This document shows, one piece after another, positions 1-8,148 of a DNA stretch of 64,000 nt. The notes under the pieces were generated by a model. It did no database searches and was not told the DNA's origin. It saw only the letters and a program-made list of their open reading frames with translations. The stretch comes from Streptomyces sp. CG 926 (GTDB lineage Bacteria > Actinomycetota > Actinomycetes > Streptomycetales > Streptomycetaceae). The position numbers and the translations under genes were made by a program. The DNA is taken from NCBI RefSeq assembly GCF_003148825.1, contig NZ_QGGZ01000007.1:372001-436000 (forward strand). The letters are read 5' to 3'. Within the stretch, counting starts at the first letter, position 1. The number at the start of each line of letters is the position of its first letter.

Positions 1-392
1 ACGGCGCCGGGGGCGGGGTTGTGCGCGGGGTCGTCGGGACCGAGGAGGAGGTGGATCAGGACGGACGCGGCGGCGGCGAGCCCCAGTCCGCGCAGGGCGG
101 TTCGGGTGGCGGGCGCGTCGGCCACCCGCTGGAGGGCGGCGGGCAGGGCGAGGCCCGAGCGCTCTCCGCGGAAGCGGGAGGTGGACCAGAGCAGGGCGAG
201 CGCGAGAAAGGAGACGAACAGCGCGGCGAAGGCACCGGCGAAGGCATAGAAGGGAGAGATCGGTAGATCGTGCTGGGACCCGATCCCGTGCGCGAGCGAG
301 GTGAGCGGATCGGCCGGGTGAAGGACCACGCCCTGGCCGTGGCCCCCCTCACCCGCGCCGGGGGCGAGGCCCGGCCCGAACGGGCTCACCAT
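1..392 (-). CDS. membrane protein, C-terminus beyond the window
   Basis: The reading frame begins at an ATG at 392 and runs off the left edge still open, giving 130 visible codons. The visible part has a Gly-rich N-terminus, one clear hydrophobic segment (about residues 50-70, around FYAFAGAFAALF), an Arg-rich loop, and the start of a second helix near residues 108-118. This indicates a polytopic inner-membrane protein. It lies downstream of, and on the same strand as, the cupredoxin-like lipoprotein and the beta-helix protein, so it probably shares an envelope role with them. I do not recognise the family and cannot name a substrate. The ATG is the first good start after an in-frame stop in the repeat upstream, and the ribosome site is weak. 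Confidence 0.6.
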   Translation of the reverse strand, partial: MVSPFGPGLAPGAGEGGHGQGVVLHPADPLTSLAHGIGSQHDLPISPFYAFAGAFAALFVSFLALALLWSTSRFRGERSGLALPAALQRVADAPATRTALRGLGLAAAASVLIHLLLGPDDPAHNPAPGA

Positions 393-539
393 CGACCCAC
401 CCGGGGCGACGCCCCGCGGGTGCGAGGGCCCGACCGCACGGACTCCGCCCCGGGCCCGGACGGCCGGGACGGAACACCACTCGGGAACGCGGCGGGCACG
501 TGGGACCGAACCGGGCGCCGAGCCACGGGCCCGGGCCGG

Positions 540-628
540 ACCGCGGGCGCGGCGCTGGGTTCAGGGGTGGGATCGGGCGTGGGTTCGGGCGTGGGTTCGC
601 GGGTGGGTTCGGGGTGGGGTGGGGTCAT
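540..628. repeat. GC-rich tandem repeat between two minus-strand genes
   Basis: Repeated units of the type GGGTTCGGGCGT follow the end of the lipoprotein gene. On the minus strand they would encode a Pro-Glu-Thr-Pro run from an ATG overlapping the lipoprotein stop codon. Such runs arise easily from repeat DNA, so I treat this as a repeat spacer. The rest of the 393-624 gap shows no other feature. Confidence 0.5.
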
Positions 629-1593
629 CGGACGAGGAGTTGGGTCAGGACGAGGTCGGACTCGTGGGTCTCGACCTCGAAGAGGCCCGTGCGGTCGGCC
701 GTCAGGATCAGGGTGGCTTCCTGGCCTGCCGGCAGGGCGAGTTCCTTGTCGTAGCCGTGGACGTGCAGGGTGTCCGCGCGGTCGCTCGTGACGCGCAGGG
801 CCAGCCGCTCTCCGCGTCGCAGCTCGGTGCGGGCGGGGGCCGGGCTGACCTTGCCGTCCCGGACGGTGATGGTGACCGTGCGGTCGGCCTGCTCCGACGG
901 CGGGGCCTGGCCCGACGGCGGGGTCTGGCCCGGCGGTGGGGTGTCCCCGTGGGTGTGTCCGCCCGTGCGGCCCGGGGCGGGGGCGGTGGCGGTGGCGGTG
1001 AGCTGGGCCGTGCCCTCGACCGGCTTGCCCGAGACCGCCCAGGCGGTGTGGTCGTCCGCGTAGAGGCGGACGGTCAGGGTGTGCGCGCCCTCGGGGACCT
1101 GCGCCGCGGGCAGGTGGAACCAGGGGCCGTACAGCCGGGCCAGCTTGCGCCCGTCGAGCTCCAGGTGGGCGTGGCCCGCGCCCGGGAGGGCGGCGCCACC
1201 GGTGCTGTCGGGGGTGAAGCGGTAGTTCTTCACCGCCAGTTGGAGGTTCCAGCCGTCCTCCGAGTCCGGGCGGACGGTCAGCTGGACCTCCGGCGCGCCC
1301 TCGGCCGGGACCTCGCGGAGCCGGTGGCCGCCCGCGTCGGTCGCCGTGAGCAGGGTACCCACGCTGCCGGAGGCCTGCTCGTGGCTGGTGCCGGGCTTGT
1401 GGTGGGTGGTGGCCCGCCCGCCGCAGCCCGTCGCCGCGCCGCCCGCGAGGAGCAGGGCGAGGGCGAGCAGGGCCGCCGCGCGGGCGACCCGGCGGCGCCT
1501 GCGGACCGCGCGGGGCGGCGGCGCGGCACAGGCGTCGCACCGGTTGTCGTCGTCGGGCGGGAGGTCGGGCCGGAGATCGGGCTGGTCGGTCAC
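625..1593 (-). CDS. cupredoxin-like membrane-anchored or lipoprotein
   Basis: 322 residues from a GTG start. A Cys-containing cytosolic head (CDAC, residues 19-22) and an Arg-rich stretch precede a hydrophobic segment (residues 38-52) ending at a possible lipobox Cys (ATGC). A His-rich hinge (GGHTHGDT) divides an N-terminal beta-rich domain from a C-terminal domain of about 90 residues. That last domain has the pattern of EfeO-type cupredoxin-like domains (HVHGYDKE, then FEVETHESDLVL). The His and Glu residues could bind copper or iron, but the classical Cys-Met copper ligands are not obvious. It sits 37 bp downstream of the beta-helix gene, probably in one operon. The fold assignment comes from sequence pattern only. 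Confidence 0.65.
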   Translation of the reverse strand: MTDQPDLRPDLPPDDDNRCDACAAPPPRAVRRRRRVARAAALLALALLLAGGAATGCGGRATTHHKPGTSHEQASGSVGTLLTATDAGGHRLREVPAEGAPEVQLTVRPDSEDGWNLQLAVKNYRFTPDSTGGAALPGAGHAHLELDGRKLARLYGPWFHLPAAQVPEGAHTLTVRLYADDHTAWAVSGKPVEGTAQLTATATAPAPGRTGGHTHGDTPPPGQTPPSGQAPPSEQADRTVTITVRDGKVSPAPARTELRRGERLALRVTSDRADTLHVHGYDKELALPAGQEATLILTADRTGLFEVETHESDLVLTQLLVR

Positions 1594-1630
1594 GGCCGGC
1601 CTCCTGCGGTCGGGGCTGCCTGGGCGGGGG

Positions 1631-3793
1631 TCACGCCGCGGGGTCCGGGGTCGCCGGGGTCGCCGGGGTCTCCGGGGCGGCCGCGGTCAGCGCCGGGGCG
1701 GGGCCGGCGGGGACCGGCTCTCGGTCTCCCGCGGGGTCGCCGTCCGGGCCGGACGGGCGGGCCGGGGTGCCCGGGCGGGCCGAGGCCACCACGGCCCACA
1801 GGACCCAGACCACGGCGACCAGGGCCCGTACCCAGGCGGGGCTCAGGGGGGTCCAGGGGATCATCAGGACGGCCTTGTCGAAGGCGTCCAGCAGGGTGAG
1901 CCCGGCCAGCAGCAGGGTCATGCGGGCCAACCAGGGGCGGCCGGGCCGCAGCACCAGCCCGACGCCCGTCCACCACAGGCCGAGCAGGAGGAGGGCGAGC
2001 GCCGGGACGAAGGTGGCGGTGAGGGACATGGTGGAGCCCGCCACGTCCAGGACCAGACCCACCAGCCCGGCCAGCGAGGCCGCCGTGCCCAGGCGCGAGC
2101 CGCCCGGCAGCGATCCGCGCAGGCGGCGCCACCACAGGACCCCGCCGACGAGCAGCAGCACGGCGGCCACGGCCAGCGCGAGCTGGGTTTCCACCCGCTC
2201 CAGCCCGCGCGCGCCGTACCAGTCGCAGCCGGCGGGGAGTTTGCGTGCCTGGACGTTGTAGTCCGCGCAGACGAGGAGCTGGACCAGCTTGACCGGTTCG
2301 CCGACCAGCCGGGCGGACGCCCCCGAGACCTGGCCTCGGCGGTCACCGCACTGCGGGACGGTGCCGGGGGTGGAGCCGTCGGGTCCGTCCTGCCAGCAGT
2401 TGGCGCGCCCCTGGCCGTCCCACCACACGTCCATGCCGTTGGGGCGGGCGGCGCCGGACTTGTCCTTGCCCATGACGTTGTCGGCGTACCGGTTGTGGTG
2501 GGAGGTGTCGGTCTGCTTCGACCACGCCTCCTCACCCCGGATGAAGGCGGGGACAGCGCTGAGGAAGAAGCCCGCGCGTCGGTGCCCGTACACCCAGTTG
2601 TTCTCGTAGAGGTTCCAGTTGCCGCCCGCGGTGATGATGCCGGTGCCCGGGGGCATGGAGATCTGCGGGCAGACCACGCCCCGCTCGTAGCCGCGCTCGA
2701 TGGGCGGTTTGGCGCAGGTGCCGTCGGCGACGTAGCCGTAGTAGTCCTGGTTGTTGTCGTGGATGAGGTTCCGCTCGAACTTCGCGTGGTTCTGCGGGAG
2801 TCCGGGGTGGCCGGGGAAGGCGCTGTCCATCGAGGCGCCGCCCATGTTCTGGTCGAACTCGTTGTCGTGCACCCACACCGAGTCGCCCGCGGTGCCGGAG
2901 TAGCCGACCATGTTGTGATGGCTGTGGCAGCCGGTGATCTCGATGGAGTACCGGGGGACCTCGTAGCCGCGGCCGTCGTTGATGTTCGAGGCGCTGCCCG
3001 GGTAGATGCCGGAGTCGCCGTTCCCGTACGACTCGCAGTTCTTGTAGAGCCCGTGGTCACTGGCGAAGGTCAGGAAGCCGTACTCGTCGTTCCAGCGGGT
3101 CAGCACGTCGTCGATGACGAAGCCGTCGCCCGCGAGCACGTACAGCGAGTTGAAGGTGGTGCGCTGGGCGGTGAAGTTGCGGAAGTAGATGCCGTTGGAC
3201 TTGTCCGCGCGGATGGCGTTCAGCTTCTGGTACTTGGCGTCGACCACCACGTCGAGCCGTGACGCGCCGGTTCCCTCGATCTGCAGGTTCGTCTTGCCGA
3301 GGATCGCGACGAGGTTCTGGTTGTGCCGGCACTGCACCTGCTGCTCGTAGGACAGGATCTGGTATCCGAGCGAGGACTGGGGTGCCTTGAGCGCGGCGCA
3401 CTCCCCCGTCGGTGTGGGGAGGGAGGGCTCCTCCTCGTACAGGCCGGGGAGGATCGCGATGTTCATCCCGGGCCGGTCGACGGCGTCGACGGCCTCCTGC
3501 AGGTGTCGGTAGCCGCTCTTCTCGCACCGCTCGTACAGGGCGAGGTTGCGCTGCCTGAGCTCTTCGGGGAAGGCGGATATCCGGCGCTCGAAGGCGGGTC
3601 GGTCGGTTTTGCAGACGATCAGGTCGGGCTCCGCGGTGCGGTACTCGGGTACCGATCCGGAGCCGTCCGGGAGGGTGATCGGGCGCTCCTCGTGCGCGCT
3701 GGCGGCGGGCGCGGCGACGAGGAGTGACAGGAGGGCGAGGAGGGCGGCGAGGAGCGCCGCCGGCACGGCAGGAAACCTGCGGGTCCACGACAT
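1631..3793 (-). CDS. secreted right-handed beta-helix protein with C-terminal membrane helices
   Basis: 720 residues. The ATG at 3793 gives a clean Sec signal peptide (MSWTRRFPAVPAALLAALLA, then ASAHEE); the in-frame extension upstream has no secretory features. Residues about 60-540 contain the short strand-turn repeats, with Asn and Gly at turns, of parallel beta-helix proteins of the pectate-lyase-like/NosD type. The last about 160 residues form four hydrophobic helices (for example LALAVAAVLLLVGGVLWW), so the helix domain is tethered to the membrane and exposed outside. The natural substrate is unknown; carbohydrate binding or cleavage is usual in this fold. It is the first gene of a probable three-gene minus-strand operon and is divergent from hmgA. 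Confidence 0.75.
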   Translation of the reverse strand: MSWTRRFPAVPAALLAALLALLSLLVAAPAASAHEERPITLPDGSGSVPEYRTAEPDLIVCKTDRPAFERRISAFPEELRQRNLALYERCEKSGYRHLQEAVDAVDRPGMNIAILPGLYEEEPSLPTPTGECAALKAPQSSLGYQILSYEQQVQCRHNQNLVAILGKTNLQIEGTGASRLDVVVDAKYQKLNAIRADKSNGIYFRNFTAQRTTFNSLYVLAGDGFVIDDVLTRWNDEYGFLTFASDHGLYKNCESYGNGDSGIYPGSASNINDGRGYEVPRYSIEITGCHSHHNMVGYSGTAGDSVWVHDNEFDQNMGGASMDSAFPGHPGLPQNHAKFERNLIHDNNQDYYGYVADGTCAKPPIERGYERGVVCPQISMPPGTGIITAGGNWNLYENNWVYGHRRAGFFLSAVPAFIRGEEAWSKQTDTSHHNRYADNVMGKDKSGAARPNGMDVWWDGQGRANCWQDGPDGSTPGTVPQCGDRRGQVSGASARLVGEPVKLVQLLVCADYNVQARKLPAGCDWYGARGLERVETQLALAVAAVLLLVGGVLWWRRLRGSLPGGSRLGTAASLAGLVGLVLDVAGSTMSLTATFVPALALLLLGLWWTGVGLVLRPGRPWLARMTLLLAGLTLLDAFDKAVLMIPWTPLSPAWVRALVAVVWVLWAVVASARPGTPARPSGPDGDPAGDREPVPAGPAPALTAAAPETPATPATPDPAA

Positions 3794-3942
3794 GCGCGTG
3801 AGAGTAGAGCAATGTTCATCTTTTGGGATCCCCCTGGACCGAATCCGTGCTCCCGCCCGGCGTTTTCGACCCTCGCCCACGACGCCCCGGCCCCCCATTC
3901 CGGCCTTTCCCGTCGATCTGGAGGTCGGGGGCAGACTCGCCG

Positions 3943-3985
3943 TTGACGCACGAGCCGCAGAATCCTACTGTCGAGCATAGGATTC
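3943..3985 (+). promoter_or_regulatory. hmgA promoter with overlapping inverted-repeat operator
   Basis: TTGACG (3943-3948) and TACTGT (3966-3971) are 17 bp apart, a good HrdB-type promoter pointing at hmgA. A perfect 8-bp inverted repeat, GAATCCTA (3960-3967) and TAGGATTC (3978-3985), straddles the -10 box and expected start site. That is where a repressor would sit. The likely inducer would be a tyrosine-catabolism intermediate. The regulator is not identified; the GntR gene downstream of hmgA is the nearest candidate. Confidence 0.65.
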
Positions 3986-4008
3986 CTTCGACGGAGCGGG
4001 AGCAGCAC

Positions 4009-5322
4009 ATGAGCGAGCAGGCCAGGAAGACGGCGGAGGCACTGGAGTACCTCACCGGCTTCGGCAACGAGCACAGCTCGGAGGCAGTCCCCGGCGCACT
4101 GCCGATCGGCCGGAACTCGCCCCAGCGCGCCCCTCTCGGCCTCTACGCCGAGCAGCTCAGCGGCAGCGCCTTCACCGAGCCCCGCACCCACAACCGCCGC
4201 TCCTGGCTGTACCGGATCCGCCCCTCGGCCGCGCACCCGCCCTTCACCCGGATCGACAACGGGGCCCTGCGTTCCGCACCCTTCACCGAGTCCGTGGCGG
4301 ACCCGAACCGGCTCCGCTGGAACCCGCTGCCCGAGCCGGCCCCCGGCACCGACTTCCTCTCCGGCCTGTGGACCCTCGGCGGCAACGGCGACGCCGCCCA
4401 GCGCGCCGGCATGGCCATCCACCTCTACGCCGCCAACGCCGACATGACCGACCGGGTGTTCAGCGACTCCGACGGCGAGCTGCTGATCGTCCCCGAGCGC
4501 GGCGGGCTGCTGCTGCGCACCGAGCTGGGTCTGCTCGCCGCCCGCCCGGGCGACATGGCCCTCATCCCCCGCGGCGTCCGCTTCCGCGTCGAGCTGCTCG
4601 ACGCCGACGCCCGCGGCTACATCTGCGAGAACTACGGCCAGCCCTTCGAGCTGCCCAACCTCGGCCCGATCGGCGCCAACGGCCTCGCCGCCGCACGGGA
4701 CTTCCAGGCGCCCGTGGCGGCGTACGAGGACACCGAGCGCCCGACCGAGGTGATCAACAAGTTCTGCGGCAACCTCTGGTCCGCCACCTACGACCACTCC
4801 CCGCTCGACGTGGTCGCCTGGCACGGCAGCCACGTCCCGTACGTGTACGACATGCGCCGCTTCAACGTCCTGGGCTCGATCAGCTACGACCACCCGGACC
4901 CGTCGATCTTCACGGTCCTGACCTCACCCTCCGACACCCCGGGACTGGCGGGCGTGGACTTCGTGGTCTTCGCCCCGCGCTGGCTGGTCGGCGAGGACAC
5001 CTTCCGTCCGCCCTACTTCCACCGCAACGTGATGAGCGAGTACATGGGCCTCATCGAAGGGGCCTACGACGCCAAGGCCGAAGGCTTCGTCCCCGGCGGC
5101 GGCTCGCTCCACAACATGATGTCCGCGCACGGGCCCGACCACGAGACCTTCGAGCGGGCGAGTGCGGCCGAGCTGAAGCCGCAGAAGATCGACGACGGCC
5201 TGGCCTTCATGTTCGAGACCCGCTGGCCGATCACCGCCACCGCGCAGGCGGCCGGCGCGGATCACCTCCAGCGCGGGTACGACGACGTGTGGCAGGGTCT
5301 GCAGCGGCACTTCCGCGCCTGA
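4009..5322 (+). CDS. hmgA: homogentisate 1,2-dioxygenase
   Basis: 437 residues, full family length. The enzyme opens the aromatic ring of homogentisate to maleylacetoacetate in tyrosine and phenylalanine degradation, using non-haem Fe(II). Family blocks are plain: LTGFGNEHSSEAVPGALP at the N-terminus, and the iron-ligand region PPYFHRNVMSEYMGLIEG near residues 340-357, where the His and Glu are ligands. GGGSLHNMMSAHGPD follows. The ATG at 4009 starts the conserved protein and lies just after the promoter and operator. The other tyrosine pathway genes are not next to it. A GntR-type regulator follows on the same strand after about 95 bp. Confidence 0.97.
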   Translation: MSEQARKTAEALEYLTGFGNEHSSEAVPGALPIGRNSPQRAPLGLYAEQLSGSAFTEPRTHNRRSWLYRIRPSAAHPPFTRIDNGALRSAPFTESVADPNRLRWNPLPEPAPGTDFLSGLWTLGGNGDAAQRAGMAIHLYAANADMTDRVFSDSDGELLIVPERGGLLLRTELGLLAARPGDMALIPRGVRFRVELLDADARGYICENYGQPFELPNLGPIGANGLAAARDFQAPVAAYEDTERPTEVINKFCGNLWSATYDHSPLDVVAWHGSHVPYVYDMRRFNVLGSISYDHPDPSIFTVLTSPSDTPGLAGVDFVVFAPRWLVGEDTFRPPYFHRNVMSEYMGLIEGAYDAKAEGFVPGGGSLHNMMSAHGPDHETFERASAAELKPQKIDDGLAFMFETRWPITATAQAAGADHLQRGYDDVWQGLQRHFRA

Positions 5323-5330
5323 CCTGCACT

Positions 5331-5357
5331 GCATACGCTGCATACGCCGCATACGCG
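5331..5357. repeat. three tandem 9-bp units between hmgA and gntR
   Basis: GCATACGCT, GCATACGCC and GCATACGCG follow each other without a gap, starting 8 bp after the hmgA stop codon. They have no strong secondary structure. They may be a slippage product or a clustered binding site before the regulator gene. Confidence 0.6.
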
Positions 5358-5418
5358 GCCTGCGCCGTACCGTGCGGCCACCGCACGTCCCCCTGCCCAG
5401 CCCTTCGGAGATCCACCC

Positions 5419-6168
5419 GTGACCGCCTTCGCTCCCGACTCGCTGGTACTGAACCGGAAGCTGCCGCTCTGGTACCAGGTGTCGCAGTCACTGCGCGCCT
5501 CGATACTGGGGCGCACCCCGGACGCCTCGCTGCGCCTGCCCACCGAGGAGCAGCTGGCCGGGCACTACGGGGTGAGCGTGCTGACCATGCGGCAGGCGCT
5601 CAAGGAGCTGGAGGGTGAGGGCCTGATCAGCCGGCACCGGCGGCGCGGCACCTTCATCGAGCCGGGTGCGCTGCGCAGCACCCCGGTGCGGCTGCTGGGC
5701 TCGGTCGACGCGATCGTGGCCCAGCAGTCGGGCGACCGTACGACGATCCTCGGGCACGGCCGCACAGCCGTGTCCGGGGAGCTGTTGGAGCACTTCCCGG
5801 ACACGGCCGAGGTGGTCACGTACCGCCGGCTGCGCCACGACCGGGAGAGCGGCGAGCCGACCAACTGGGCGGAGAACGCGGTCCTCCCGGAGTTCGCCGA
5901 GGCGGTGGACCTCGCCGATCTCGAACGCTGGCCGATGACGAAGGTCCTGCGGGACGTCGTGGGGGTGCGCATCAGCCGGATCACGGACACGGTGGAGGCC
6001 CGGCTGGCCGACCCGGAGACGGCCGAGCTGCTCCAGGTGCCGCTGCTGAGCCCGATCCTGCACTACACGGGCGTCACCTACGACGAGGACGGCCGGGTGG
6101 TGGACGTGGCCCGGATCCGCTATCGCGGCGACCGGTTCTCCTTCACGGTGACGGTCGACGCGCACTGA
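5419..6168 (+). CDS. GntR/HutC-family transcriptional regulator
   Basis: 249 residues from a GTG start with GGAG upstream. Residues about 12-80 form the GntR winged helix, with the family signature LPTEEQLAGHYGVSVLTMRQALKEL and the wing RHRRRGTFIEPG. Residues about 95-245 match the UTRA ligand-binding domain of the HutC subgroup, ending in RIRYRGDRFSFTVTVD. These proteins usually repress their neighbours until a small ligand binds. Its place directly after hmgA makes the inverted repeat at 3960-3985 a plausible target, but this is inference from position only. Confidence 0.9.
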   Translation: MTAFAPDSLVLNRKLPLWYQVSQSLRASILGRTPDASLRLPTEEQLAGHYGVSVLTMRQALKELEGEGLISRHRRRGTFIEPGALRSTPVRLLGSVDAIVAQQSGDRTTILGHGRTAVSGELLEHFPDTAEVVTYRRLRHDRESGEPTNWAENAVLPEFAEAVDLADLERWPMTKVLRDVVGVRISRITDTVEARLADPETAELLQVPLLSPILHYTGVTYDEDGRVVDVARIRYRGDRFSFTVTVDAH

Positions 6169-6260
6169 CGACCCTCGGACGCCCCGGAGGGCCTGCGGCC
6201 TCCAGCTCCGCCGGTGCCTCCGGTGCCTCCGGTGCCTCGGTTCTTCCGCCGGCCGCGCGC

Positions 6261-6425
6261 CTACTTCTCGTCGTCCTCCCTGGTGCGTTCGCCCTCCGCC
6301 TGGGACGGCGTGGTCCGCATCGTGTGCGGGTGCTGCAGCTGCTTGCGCTGGGCCTCGTCCATGTCCTCGTCGAGGCGCTCGCCCTCGGCCTGTGACGGGG
6401 TCGTGTATTCGTCGTACTGGCTCAT
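6261..6425 (-). CDS. 54-residue protein with a duplicated TTPSQAEGER motif
   Basis: The reading frame starts at ATG 6425 and ends at TAG 6261. The product is very hydrophilic and acidic, with no hydrophobic segment. The decapeptide TTPSQAEGER occurs twice, at residues 8-17 and 38-47, joined by a Gln/His-rich linker. A Shine-Dalgarno core GAGGAG lies 6 nt before the ATG and is repeated twice more upstream at 9-nt intervals (6432-6437, 6441-6446, 6450-6455). The exact internal repeat and strong ribosome site support a real gene. I do not know its function. It is convergent with gntR and divergent from the type-ISP-like gene. Confidence 0.75.
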   Translation of the reverse strand: MSQYDEYTTPSQAEGERLDEDMDEAQRKQLQHPHTMRTTPSQAEGERTREDDEK

Positions 6426-6546
6426 GACCGCCTCCTCGACCTCCTCGACCTCCTCGGTCGAAACCGTACGAATACCTACATAAGGAGCCTATCTCCTCGG
6501 CCTGGACGCAGCCCGGCCATCGGATCCCGTCGCTACCATCGGCGGC

Positions 6547-7704
6547 GTGAGCGATGACGTACCGCTGCTTGAGGATCTGATGCCCTGGTCCGTGGGCGGC
6601 CTGCGCCTGGGCCGGGACTGGGTGGCCGCACCCGATCCGGCGGCCCTGCGCGCCCGCTGGGCCGCCCTGACCGCCTCCGAAGGGGCCGAGCGGGAGCGGC
6701 TGTTCCGGCCGAGCCGCAGCCGGCGGCCCGACGCCGGGGCGGCCGCCCTGCCGGGGCAGCGCTCGGCGGCCACGGCCCGTTTCGCCGACGACCCGGGCCC
6801 CTGCCCCGACCCTGTACGGGTGCTTCGCGAACCCTTCGACGAGCAGTGGCTGCTGCCCGACCAGCGGCTCATCGACTCGGCCCGCCCCGAGCTCTGGCGG
6901 GTCCGGGACGAGCACCAGCTGTTCCTCGTCGAGACTCCGGATCCGCTGGTCACCGCACACCTCCCCGTCGGCCGCCTCGGCCGGATCCGCCCGCTGCACC
7001 GGCGCCCCGGCGGCGCCGAGCCGAATCTCGCGCCCGGCCTGCTGTCCCTGCTGGACGCGCGCCACCGCGGCCACGTCACCCCCGAGGACCTCCTGTGCTG
7101 GATGCTCGCGGCGGGCCGCCCGGGCCCGCGCGGGGACGAGGTCCCGCTCGCCGCCGATCCCGAGCGCTGGCGGTCCGGGCTGGAGCTGGGACACCGGCTG
7201 CTGAGCGTGCAGCTGCGCGGGGCCCGCGGTGGTGAACCGCCCCGGCTGCCCGGCGGGCGCCGGCCGTACGTCCGCTCGGCGGTCCCGGGCCGGCCGCGCG
7301 AGCTCGCGTACGACGCCGAGAGCGAGACGCTGAGCCTCGGGAGCGGGACGGTCTCCCCCGTCCCGGCCGGGGCCTGGGAGTACGAGGCGCAGGGGGTGCG
7401 TGTGCTGCCGGCGTGGTTCGCCGCGCGCATCGCGCACCGGGGTCCGGACAGCGAAGGTCTGGCCGCACTGGGGCCGGCCGAGTGGCCGCAGAGCTGGACC
7501 TCGGAACTGCTCGCCCTGGTGACCACGTTGGCACTGTTGGCCGAACTGGCCCCGGAGCGGGCCGCGTTCGAGCCCGGCCCGGAGCTGTCGGCCGAGGTGC
7601 TGCGCACGGCCGGGGTGCTGCCGCCGCCGGCCTGGGCCCGGCGCCCGGCGTCCGTGCTGGACCACCAGGAGGAGGGCCCGGGCGGACAGTTCGCCCTCCT
7701 CTGA
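6547..7704 (+). CDS. type ISP restriction-modification C-terminal-like protein (orphan)
   Basis: 385 residues from a GTG start. It opens with DVPLLEDLMPWSVGGLRLGRDW and contains a conserved Trp-rich end (LPAWFAARIAHRGPDSEGL). From memory, Streptomyces proteins of this type are labelled type ISP restriction/modification enzyme because they resemble the C-terminal DNA-specificity region of LlaGI-like enzymes. No helicase, nuclease or methyltransferase motifs (such as NPPY) are present. It is therefore either a stand-alone DNA-binding relative or a repurposed domain. No nuclease or methylase partner lies next to it. Confidence is good that it is a real gene and moderate for the label. Confidence 0.65.
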   Translation: MSDDVPLLEDLMPWSVGGLRLGRDWVAAPDPAALRARWAALTASEGAERERLFRPSRSRRPDAGAAALPGQRSAATARFADDPGPCPDPVRVLREPFDEQWLLPDQRLIDSARPELWRVRDEHQLFLVETPDPLVTAHLPVGRLGRIRPLHRRPGGAEPNLAPGLLSLLDARHRGHVTPEDLLCWMLAAGRPGPRGDEVPLAADPERWRSGLELGHRLLSVQLRGARGGEPPRLPGGRRPYVRSAVPGRPRELAYDAESETLSLGSGTVSPVPAGAWEYEAQGVRVLPAWFAARIAHRGPDSEGLAALGPAEWPQSWTSELLALVTTLALLAELAPERAAFEPGPELSAEVLRTAGVLPPPAWARRPASVLDHQEEGPGGQFALL

Positions 7705-7717
7705 GACCGACCCACCC

Positions 7718-7955
7718 CCAAGCACGCCCCCTCCGAACACGCCCCTTCCGGGCACGCCCCCTCCGAGCCCGACCCCTTCCGAGCGCCCCCACTCTGCACA
7801 CGACCCTCTCCGGGCACCGCCCCCTCCGAGCCCACCCCCCTTCGAGCACGCCCCCCTTCGAGCACGCCGCCCGCTGCGCGCGCAGCCCCCTCCTGGCACG
7901 GCTCCCTCCGAGCACGGCTACCTGCGAGCGCGCCCCCCTCCGAGCACGGCCCACG
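7718..7955. repeat. degenerate tandem array of CCCCCTCCGAGCACG-type units
   Basis: After the type-ISP-like stop codon, at least ten imperfect copies of a 15-20 bp unit (core CCCCTCCGAGCACG or CCTTCCGGGCACG) run to about 7955. They fill more than half of the 444-bp gap before the CoA-transferase gene. I see no terminator hairpin and no small gene with a good ribosome site in the rest. The array looks like a minisatellite. Confidence 0.6.
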
Positions 7956-8148
7956 CCGCGTACCGCCGCCTCCTGCGCCGTCGCCACCGCCCGCCGTGCG
8001 CGACCTGGCTGGGAACGGCGGAGGCGCGGCCGTAAGGGGCGCCGCTGTGGTCCGGTGTGCTGCTCGTGCCGTTCGTCCCGCCGGCCACGCCCAGGTTCGC
8101 ACGCGGCCGGTAGTGACAGCGGCCCGTCCGACCCGGTAGGCAGGGCCC

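Noticed and set aside
386..628. 80-codon Pro-rich minus-strand reading frame starting on the lipoprotein stop codon
   Set aside because: It is mostly translated tandem repeat plus Arg/Pro-rich sequence, without a ribosome site or recognisable domain.
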